From: Chloroflexota bacterium
GTDB lineage: Bacteria > Chloroflexota > Anaerolineae > Anaerolineales > Anaerolineaceae
Assembly (NCBI GenBank): GCA_016838895.1
Contig: JAEKNU010000014.1
Location: 1 to 64,000 of the forward strand
DNA: 64,000 nt
Direction of reading: 5' to 3'
Shown: positions 1 through 8,800 of the stretch, piece by piece
Position numbering within the stretch: the stretch's first letter is position 1
Layout: every line of letters begins with the position of its first letter
Program-made: the position numbers and the translations under genes
Notes under the pieces: model-generated
What the model was told of the DNA's origin: nothing
Seen by the model: only the letters and a program-made list of their open reading frames with translations
The model's database searches: none

Positions 1-32
1 CGCTTCTCAAATTAATTTGGGTTGGTCTTTTC

Positions 33-137
33 CTAAATCTTAGCTCTACCCCGTTTTATTGAGATGATACAATAAATACATATAATAATCATAACCAATA
101 CGATACTTACGATTCCAAATTTATATTTTTTATCCAT
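33..137 (-). CDS. Small hypothetical membrane peptide (34 aa)
   Basis: The reading frame starts at ATG 135-137 and stops at TAG 33-35. A GAGG ribosome-binding site lies about 7 bases upstream; an in-frame ATG at 141-143 abuts that site and is less likely. The peptide begins MDKKYKFG, then has one hydrophobic stretch of about 20 residues (rich in Ile, Val and Cys) and a basic tail, so it would be a single-pass membrane peptide. It lies downstream of the orphan Rhs cassette, separated by a perfect inverted repeat. No family is recognised. A tiny immunity-type protein is conceivable but unsupported beyond position. Confidence 0.4.
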   Translation of the reverse strand: MDKKYKFGIVSIVLVMIIICIYCIISIKRGRAKI

Positions 138-154
138 CAACATTCCTCTTTTTG

Positions 155-192
155 GTAAATACAGGCAATAACTTATTATTGCCTGTATTTAC
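155..192. repeat. Perfect 17-bp inverted repeat
   Basis: Arms 155-171 and 176-192 are perfectly complementary around a CTTA loop. It lies between the stop of the orphan Rhs cassette and the small membrane ORF. No U-tract follows it in the minus-strand transcript and only a weak T-rich stretch on the plus strand, so it is at best an imperfect terminator; it may be an mRNA-stabilising stem-loop. Confidence 0.7.
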
Positions 193-208
193 TATTTTAT
201 TACTATAA

Positions 209-1384
209 TCAATAACCTTTAACTTCCTTAACTCTTTCATTTAACAAAACTTGTGCTGAAAGTAAATCATTCGCTAATGATTCATCATTATAAAGACACC
301 CAAAAGGTGAGTCTAATAAATATTTACTTACAGCCGTAAGATAATCCTGATTACCCCCCTCTTCACTTGCATACATTCCAACTGGACTAGTACCACCATT
401 AAAATATAGTAACAGTTTCACAGTCTCTCCACTAGGAATATCACTAAAGTTTTCTTCAATTCCTTGTCTTTCCCAGTTTTCAGAGATATCACTTAAATAT
501 GATATTGCATCGACGACAATTCCTTCAAATCCTCCATACGTATCATTGTATGGATACCCTGCATTCCATCGCCATTCATTATCTGGCGTAATTTGAAAAA
601 ATCCATCGGTATTACCAGGATTATGAGGATCATGGACTTGAGACCAATTGCTTGCTACTCCTTTTTCCGCAGAAGCAATTGCTAACATTAATGGAACTGA
701 CATTCCTTCAGGTAATTCATCCTTGTGTCTTAGAACTGCATTAAGAAATTCGCTTTTCCATTGATCACCCGGGATTGTTGTGTCCCAACTTGATGGATCA
801 AATGGAGTTGATTCAGGAAATATTCCACTACTAGAATCTACTGTTGCAGTTGGTGTTGAAGTATATGTTTCATAACTCATTCCATGAGCAACTGCATTAC
901 AATAAGGGTCATTAATACCACAATCCTGATTATGTCCACTCGGGTCAACAAACCTCACCGGGTTATTACTAACATACGTATACCGATCATAACTCTTAGG
1001 ATTCCCTACATTAGGCACAATCGTATCCGCCTGGACAAACCTGCCCAGTGCCGCATCATAATACCTGGCATTGTAATAATACAGGTTCACGTCTTTCTGT
1101 TCAAGCTGGCCGGTGTAGCGGTAATCCGTTGGCGTAATACCCAATGAGTACCTAGTTTCACCAAAAGCACTGTAGCGAATCTCGCTGTTCCATGTACCGT
1201 CGGCAGTCGTTGTAATCGAAGAAGAACCAAGGTGATCAGAAAGCAGCCAGTTTAAGGTTTCCGTGGTTTCATTCACAATTGTCCGCACGGCCAGGCTGGT
1301 ACTGCCAGCGCTGTAGGTCTTGCGCACGGTGGTATCACTGCCGTCCACTTCCACCACGTAGCTGCTGGAGGCGTAGTAGGTGGT
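209..1384 (-). pseudogene. Orphan Rhs C-terminal cassette with lysozyme-like tip
   Basis: This minus-strand frame encodes only the last part of a Rhs protein: the Rhs core end (SAFGETRYSLG, RYYDAALGRFVQAD) and the DPSGH boundary motif. After that comes a variable tip of about 240 residues. The first in-frame start is a GTG at 1357 that corresponds to an internal Val in the full-length Rhs at 2821-11799, and there is no ribosome-binding site, so it is a promoterless cassette rather than a normal gene. Bases 935-1384 match 3571-4020 colinearly. The tip has a transglycosylase/lysozyme-like pattern: Glu in LAIASAEKG (residue 231 from the GTG) and GFFQITP about 20 residues later. Such orphan tips are known in Rhs/WapA loci, where recombination can swap them onto the main gene. 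The lysozyme call is motif-based. Confidence 0.75.
935..1384 (-). repeat. Rhs core direct repeat, copy 1
   Basis: This 450-bp block aligns without indels to 3571-4020 and encodes the same Rhs-core segment through DPSGH. Similarity stops sharply at 1384, where a tRNA-Gly fragment begins, and falls off below 935, where the variable tip begins. It could serve as homology for tip exchange. Confidence 0.85.
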
Positions 1385-1395
1385 AAGGCATCAGT

Positions 1396-1440
1396 CTTCC
1401 AGGCATACATTCGCGAGTTCGAATCTCGTCTCCCGCTCCT
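1396..1440 (+). pseudogene. 3' half of a tRNA-Gly (anticodon UCC), 5' half missing
   Basis: Anticodon loop CTTCCAG is at 1396-1402, followed by GCATA, a five-base variable loop, a complete T arm (GCGAG-TTCGAAT-CTCGT, 1413-1429), the acceptor 3' strand CTCCCGC (1430-1436) and TCCT. No matching 5' half (expected GCGGGAG, D arm and TATGC) lies upstream. Instead the Rhs cassette begins at about 1384, leaving roughly 11 bases of unclear origin. A good terminator follows, so this is the true 3' end of a former tRNA gene. The Gly(UCC) call rests on the loop and acceptor sequence. Confidence 0.75.
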
Positions 1441-1443
1441 GAA

Positions 1444-1475
1444 AACACCCGCTTTGAAGCGGGTGTTTTTGTTTT
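1444..1475 (+). terminator. Rho-independent terminator of the broken tRNA-Gly
   Basis: The 9-bp stem AACACCCGC / GCGGGTGTT (1444-1452 and 1459-1467) with a 6-base loop is followed by a T-rich tract. It sits directly after the tRNA 3' end on the same strand. Confidence 0.85.
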
Positions 1476-1533
1476 ATTCATATAATCACATAATACAGAT
1501 AAAGCGAATCCAAGAATTTTTTCATCAATACTT

Positions 1534-2805
1534 TTACTTCTCAATTACAGGTCTCTTATATAATTTGCCATCCGCAATCATCCATAGATCTCCCTCCGGG
1601 TCTTCTATAATATTGGATTGGTAGGTTGTAAACCAGCACCATTTTTCTTCCGAAGGATCTAGATACATCATGCCATTTTCATGATGAAACCACAGAATCT
1701 GGTCCTCGCTTTCAAGCAATACTTTTGCAGGACTTAACCGTGATGTGTATACGTCATGACTAAAACCAATAAATATTGATGAAGGCACGAGCTGATACCA
1801 GTTTTCATCAGAACCCAGCCACCCAGCATTGTCGAACCAAATATTGCCTTGTGTATCTCCTAGGAAACTTGTGTAGCGAAAAGGCCAAGGCACTAGATAT
1901 GGAAGAATTCGTCCGGAACTTTTTTTATTGGTATCAAACGTATATAGAGGCCACGCTTTCTCCCCATAATTCAATACCGGCTCGGAGAATAAATAATATA
2001 TTTTATCGTCGGCACCCACGTTTGCGTATGGAATTTCATAATTCTCCATTTCAAGAATTAATTCATTTGAAAAATCAAATTGCTTATCATAGGCATTCAT
2101 ACTGACGGTATATGAATAAATCCCATCTCCTACAACTATCAACCACAAATATCCTTTAGAATTAACCAGAGGAATGATGTCATAGGGTTCTGTAACTATT
2201 TCTCTTGTAATTTCGATAGATTGTTCAATTGACTCAAACCTCAAGCTTGACCGATCAAACTTGCTAAGTAATGGAAAAGGATCGCCTGATTCTGTTATTG
2301 GTAAATTTACGGCATAAAGGTTTCCATCCCATCCAGTAAATAAATAATCTGCCATTACTTCTCCATCCCCGGTTGTTGCAGATAGCATCTGCCATTCGTT
2401 TGATCCTGCAGAATAGATCCAGTACGATGAAAAGTTAGCATTGTAATTTAAATTATTTACAGCTAATTCATTTTGTCGACGGCCTTTGATCCACACTTCA
2501 AGCTCCTCCTCATTCTGGTATACAAACACAATATCGCCAGAGGCTAACCCTTCCGGAAAATGAGCCATTCGAACCCAGGAATCGTCAGGCAAAATAAATT
2601 TGGGAAAAGAATCAAGCTCATCCTCTGAAGGTAGATTTATTCCGTATGCGTAATTAATAGTTGGTTGAATACATCCATTTTCATCAGTAAAAGAATTGTT
2701 TTCTTCTACGGCTTTATCGCCAATTTCAATAAAGATGCTCTCCTTATGAGCGCAAGATGTTAACATCCAAACAACTAAGAAAACCATAATAGTAGTTTTT
2801 TTCAT
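1534..2805 (-). CDS. Lipoprotein directly downstream of the Rhs gene; candidate immunity protein
   Basis: This 423-aa protein has a lipoprotein signal (hydrophobic stretch then LTSC, lipidated Cys at about residue 18), so it should be anchored on the outer face of the membrane. The ribosome-binding site GGAG precedes the ATG at 2803-2805. The gene starts 15 bp after the Rhs stop, so the two are almost certainly co-transcribed. The body is rich in Trp/Tyr/Gly strands with repeats such as WFHHENGMMYLDP and PEGDLWMIADGKLY, resembling blades of a beta-propeller of the ligand-sensing type. In polymorphic toxin loci the gene immediately after the toxin usually encodes its immunity protein. A surface lipoprotein would suit a lipase-like toxin, but this is inference; it could equally be a structural surface protein. 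Confidence 0.7.
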   Translation of the reverse strand: MKKTTIMVFLVVWMLTSCAHKESIFIEIGDKAVEENNSFTDENGCIQPTINYAYGINLPSEDELDSFPKFILPDDSWVRMAHFPEGLASGDIVFVYQNEEELEVWIKGRRQNELAVNNLNYNANFSSYWIYSAGSNEWQMLSATTGDGEVMADYLFTGWDGNLYAVNLPITESGDPFPLLSKFDRSSLRFESIEQSIEITREIVTEPYDIIPLVNSKGYLWLIVVGDGIYSYTVSMNAYDKQFDFSNELILEMENYEIPYANVGADDKIYYLFSEPVLNYGEKAWPLYTFDTNKKSSGRILPYLVPWPFRYTSFLGDTQGNIWFDNAGWLGSDENWYQLVPSSIFIGFSHDVYTSRLSPAKVLLESEDQILWFHHENGMMYLDPSEEKWCWFTTYQSNIIEDPEGDLWMIADGKLYKRPVIEK

Positions 2806-2820
2806 AATTTCTCCATCCGG

Positions 2821-5800
2821 CTATTTAGGTGGCCATTCCCAGTTTCCTGTTACAAATAAGTCCCAAACAGATGTAGCTAAGTAGGTGTTTACATTTAATG
2901 GTGCAAGATTTCCGGTATAAGTTTGGTCTGGATCTCCATAATGTTCCAAACCTGTCATCTCACCATTCCAAAATAATTCTGGATCTTTATAATAATCGTA
3001 GTCCATTGCTCCCGCTTCTGCACCACTGTTATCATCAATCAGAACAATTGGAACCCCACTCTCATAAATTCTATTAGCATACTCATCAAACCCTGGAGCT
3101 TGGCGTGTAATTGAATTGAATGTAAACTGCATTAATTGATAAAGTAAATTATATTGCGGATATGTTCCAGCCAGAGATGCTACACCCAAAACCTCTCTTA
3201 TTTCTGGATTAGAATTATGCTTTTGAATTCTATCATCTGCAGCAATTAAGCAGGCACCCGGACTTGCGCTATAACAAATATAATATACTGGACGATTTGT
3301 CGGAACAATGTCAATCAGGTATTGTGCAAATGAAAATTCATTAGTTGACTTCTTATATTCTATAGGCAAAACATCATAATTAAAAGGATTTGTTGCATAA
3401 GCAGGTAATTGCCACAGTGCGTCAGGCCCATCAGCACCATGGTTTCCATCGGATCCTCCAACAAGTACTACAAGAGGATCACTTTTGGTAGGTGCTGATG
3501 TTGATGTTTTGAATGAACAGGCTCCGTCACCTCCACCAGGTATCCATGCACCCGAATCAGTATAACAATGCCCACTTGGATCCATATACCTCATCGGATT
3601 ATTATTCACATACGTATACCTATCGTAGCTCTTTTGACTCGCAGGATTCGGCACAATCGTATCCGCCTGGACAAACCGACCCAACGCAGCATCGTAGTAC
3701 CTGGCATTATAGTAATACAGGTTCACATCTTTCTGCTCAAGTTGGCCGGTGTAACGGTAATCCGTTGGGGTAATGCCCAGGGAATAACGTGTTTCACCAA
3801 AGGCACTATACCTAATTTCGCTGTTCCATGTACCATCGGCGGTTGTTGTAATGGAAGACGAACCCAAATGGTCAGAAAGCAGCCAATTTAGCGTTTCCGT
3901 GGATTCATTCACAATCGTCCGCACGGCCAGGCTGGTACCGCCTGCTGTGTAGGTCTTTCGTACAGTGGTATCACTGCCGTCCACTTCCACCACGTAGCTG
4001 CTGGAGGCATAGTAGGTGGTGATGCCATTGATCACACTCATGACCATATTGTCATCGCCATCATAGGTGTAATAGGCGCTCTCAAACGGTGCTGGCGGTT
4101 CTTCAGTCGGTACGGCACTGATGGTCGCTGTGGGTGTAAAGGTAGCCGTCTCCGTTGGTGTTTCGGTTTCGGTGGGTGTGTCGGTAAAGGTTAACGTCAC
4201 ATCCAGGGTTTCGCTGGGGGTTAAGGTTTCGGTTGGTGTGTTGGTCACCGTACCCGTTTCAGTTGGCGAACTGGTACGGGTTGGCGTGGCAGTGTTGGTT
4301 CGTGTCGCTGTTGGCGTGTTGGTCGGTGCAAGACCATAAAGTTGTACGGTAATCACCTGCGCACCATATAGACTGCCAGATGAACTGAGCTGGATGGTAT
4401 GCGCACCATAATCGTACACTGGTGAGGTCCAGGTTTTAATGCAGCCGCTGCTGCCGCAATTGTATTGATCCGTACTTAGCGTGGCGACTGTTGAGCCGTC
4501 AATTTTAATGGTCATATTGGGTCCGCCGTCATAATCCCAATAGCGTAGTTTAAATTGGCGGTAACTACCCAGTGAAGCCGTGCTGGTAATTGAACCGTTG
4601 ATTAACCAAATATTGCATTCACCCAAATACGTATAGGGCATTGTTGTCCCGGAACGGGTGAAATATGTTGTTGAGCAGACATTTATTGTACTCCCTACGG
4701 GCGCCAGCGTAGCAGTGACCGGTATGGTTGTAGCCGTGTTGGTTCGGGTTGCGGTTACCGTGCTGGTCAACGTGTCGGTTGGTACCTGCGTTTCAGTGGC
4801 AGTATTCGTTACGGTTGGCGTATCAGTGATGGTCGGCGAAAGCGTAAATGTTCTGGTCGGTGTTTCCGATGGTGTATACGTAATGGTCGGTGTCAGGGTT
4901 ACCGTACTGGTCACGGTATTTGTTCTGGTATCCGTGGGTGTCAGCGTTTGTGTCGGGGTCAACGTTGAAGTACGCGTTAACGTAGAGGTTCGCGTTAGCG
5001 TTGGTGTATTGGTTGGCGCGCCACCATAAAGCTGCACGGTAATCACCTGTGCACCATAGGTACTGCCCGATGAACTGAGTTGGATAGTATGCGCATCATA
5101 ATCGTACACTGGTGAGGTCCAGGTTTTAATACAACCACTGCTGCCGCAGCCGTATTGATCGGTACTGAGGGTTGCCACAATTGTGCCGTCGATCTTGATC
5201 GTCATATTAGGTCCGCCGCTGTAATCCCAGTAGCGCAATTTGAATTGGCGGTAACTTCCCAGATTCGTTGTGCTGGTAATGGAACCATTGACCAGCCAGA
5301 TGTTACATTCGCCCAAATAGGTATATTGGGTAATGGTTCCGGAGCGTGTGAAGTATGTTGTTGAACAGACATTGATGGTACTGCCCAATGCAGCCAACGT
5401 TGCCGTAGGTGGAATAGTGGTTGCCGTAGGTGTCCGCGAATTGGTTGGCGTAAGGGTGATCGTAGCCGTATCACTGGGGGTATACGTAATGGTCGGCGTA
5501 TCCGATGGTGTAACAGTATTTGTCGCCGTGGCAGTATCGCTTGGCGTGTATGTAATAGTCGGCGTATCCGAAGGCGTGGCTGTATCCGTTGCCGTGGCGG
5601 TGTCGCTCGGTGTAAAGGTATTCGTCGGTGTCTCGGTTGAGGTGGCAACATCGGTTGCCGTAGCCGTATCACTGGGGGTATAGGTTATAGTTGGTGTTTC
5701 CGACGGCACGTCGGTCTCAGTTGGTGTGTGCGTTTCACTGGGTGTATAGGTAATGGTTGGTGTGTCTGAGGACGTGGCGGTATTTTCCGGCGTTTCTGTT

Positions 5801-8800
5801 GGGGTTTCCGTTTCCACCGCTGTTTCGCTTGGCGTTGGGGTTTCTTCCAGTGTTTCGCTGGGGGTCAGCGTTTGTTCCAGGGTTTCAGTGGGGGTTGGCG
5901 TTTCATCCAGGGTTTCACTGGGCGTTAGGGTTTCTTCCAGGGTCTCGCTGGGGGTGAGGGTAAATTCCAGGGTCTCGCTGGGAGTCAGGCTGGCTTCCAC
6001 TGTATCAGAGGGAGTCGGCGTTAGGGTTATGGTTGGTGTTTCGCTGGGTGTTTCTGTTGCTGTGGCCGTAGCCGTGGATGTGGCCGTTGGTAAATTGGCC
6101 GGTATGACTGCCACCAGACGGTTTTCAGCATCGTAGCTTAACAAACGTTCTTCGTCATTCTCTTCAAAACGGCGAATCATATTGCCGTTGGCATCATACC
6201 AGTAACGCTGGTTCTCGCTGTCACCCACATGCGTCACGGCATGCGGCTGGCTGGCATTGTATTCATATAAGTCCCAGGTACTGCTGCTTTCGCCCTTGTA
6301 TTGCAAATTGCCGTTGGTACTGTTATAGCCAAAGGCTTCAGTGAACACATCCGTTGCACCATCGTTCACCACGGCAGCCGTCAGGCGGTTGAGTGCATCA
6401 TAGCTGTAGATACTGGTTTCTCCGGCAATATCACTGTCAATTTCGCTGATGTTGCCGTTGGCATCGTAACTGTAATCAATGTCCTGCAGGGTGCTGCCGC
6501 CCACCTGGGCTGCTGTCATATTAGCCAAACTGCCGCCCATGGTGCTGGTGCTCCAGGAATAGTAACTGAAGTTCTTTTCCAAAATATTGGAACCTATATC
6601 CATTTCACTGATGCGTCCGGCCTCATCATAGAGCATATTTTCCAGGTAGGTAAAGCTGTCTCCGTTGACAATACTCTGCAAATTGCCCTGGCTGTCGTAA
6701 TCATAATTGAGTACTTCGCCGTCCGGATAAGTCATGCTGACCGGGTTATCGGCGCTGTTATAGGTCCAGGAAGTGGTGAAGGTTTCCGTGTCAATCACTT
6801 TGGTCTGGCTGAGCAGGCGTCCGCGATCATCATAGCTGTAACTGGTAGAACCGGAACCGTCGCTCATGGACGTGCGGTGGCCCAGCCCATTGCTGCCGCT
6901 GTCGTAGGTATAGCTGACAGCAGGCGTCGTGCCGCATTCACCGGAACCGCTGTAGGTTTTGCCGGTCAGGCGGTTGATGTCATCATAGGCCATGCTGATG
7001 GTACAGCCGCGCGCATCTTCCTGTGTAGCCAGATTGCCCAGGGCATTATAAGTGTAATCCCAGGTGCCCAGGTCGGGGGTAGTCATACTTTTCTTCTGCC
7101 CACCAATATTGTAGGTGATGCTGGTGCTGGGCGCACCGCTGTAATTACCTTCGGTTACCTGTGTCAAGCGGTCCAGCGTATCATAAACATAGGACATATC
7201 CGGACCTGTAGCAGCATCCACTGTTGTCGTACGCCCCCAGGTGTCACTGTAGCTGGTAGTGGATACGCTCTTGGCATCCGTCACCGTTACATAGTTGTCC
7301 CCATAGCTTTGCGAAACACTGTTTCCATTGGGCGCAGTGGTTGTTTCAAGGCGTCCGAAATCATCATATTCGTATGTCGTGTAGTCCTGGCTAAACGTCT
7401 GACTGTTAAAGATCGGGGAAGCATTATAGCTAATCGTATACGGCACAGTTTGTTTGGTTTGGCGGCCCATCACATCATACTGGGTATCCGACACAACATT
7501 CATTTGGCTGCCGTCCACTACTTTGCCCACCTGTTGGGTTTGCAATTTGCGTCCCAGGCCGTCATAAAAATGGCTGATGCGAATAGAAGCACTGCTGTCC
7601 ACTTTTTGAGTTAAATCTACCTGCCATGGAATACGCGTATCGTAATAAGCCACTTGCAGGGTGGGCGAGGCGGTTGTATCCCCCGGTGCAATCACTTTGG
7701 TCATGCGTCCGAAGACGTCGTACGCTGCCCCGGTCACATTGCCATTGGCATCCGTTACCGTAATGGGCGCACTGATGGTGTAATCATAGCTGGTTTGCAG
7801 CGAATGCCCCACCGGATTACTTTCACTGATGGCATAGGTATGATAGTTTGTATCATAGGTCGTGGTGTAAGTCAGGGTATCCCCGGCAGGATTACTGGTT
7901 GCCCCGGCATAGTTTTCATAATTAATGGTTTGGGTCTGATTGCCATAACTGTCATAAACAAAATTGGTCTGCACATAGTTGGCCCCTTCCACCAACACGC
8001 GTTGGCCGGTTAGCACACCAGCCGTTGGTGCGCCGGTATAGGTGGCACTATTATCGTACAGCATCAAGCTCTCTGAGGTTCGCCCGCTTTCGCCGCTGAA
8101 ATCACAAGCACCTGATGAACAATCCAGCGAAATCTGCCGCGAAGGTAAGGCGGTCAGATGCGCACTGGCATTGGGTACATATGTCACCTTGCTGCCGCGG
8201 TAGGTAGACCAGGCCCCACCGTTCCAGTAATAGGAAACACTGCGTGTCATATTGCCATACTGCGTCCCGCCCTGATCCGTGGTGTTGTATTCATAAGTCG
8301 TCTTGGTGGCGATATTGGAATAATCGCCGTTGAAACTGCGGCTGATACTTTCAGTCACATAACTCCAGTTCACCACCAGGTCCTGAAACTTGGTGACCAG
8401 ATCAGTGTTGGCAATATCAGTAATGCCGTTTCCTGCAATGCTGTCATACAGGTGCTGTGTGGTGTAGCTGTTGATGGTTTCCGAAATCGGCTCTCCTTCC
8501 ATGTATGCATCCAGATAGCCTGTTCCGCTGTACACCCGCTGGCGGATGCGGTAATCTACTGCCCCACTCAGAGAGCTGATGGAACCTTCCCCGTATTTTG
8601 ACGCATCGCTCATGTCCCACACACGGGCATGGAAACCATCATCGGCATCCATGAAAATCATCAGCATGTACGTTTTTCCCAGGCTGAAATTCGCTGATGA
8701 AATCAGCGTCGTGGAGTCATTGGTCGTTCCGCCGCTGATCGTGCGCAATTGTACGCCGTTGGCTGCACTGGCTACCACACCGAAGAAATCACTGCTGCTG

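Noticed and set aside
1335-1544. Minus-strand open frame containing GAGDEIRTRE
   Set aside because: This peptide is the well-known false translation of the antisense of a tRNA 3' end. It covers the tRNA-Gly remnant and its terminator.
5440-6010. Possible CRISPR array from regular 30-bp units
   Set aside because: There are no unique spacers; the units are contiguous, in frame and encode a decapeptide repeat.
4121-6136. Plus-strand Val/Gly/Ser-repeat frames antisense to the Rhs stalk
   Set aside because: They mirror the repetitive T/P/S/E codons of the true minus-strand gene.
6301-7614. 437-aa plus-strand open frame
   Set aside because: It lies wholly antisense to YD repeats of the Rhs gene; its Ile/Gly/Val-rich translation reflects the opposite-strand codons and has no ribosome-binding site.
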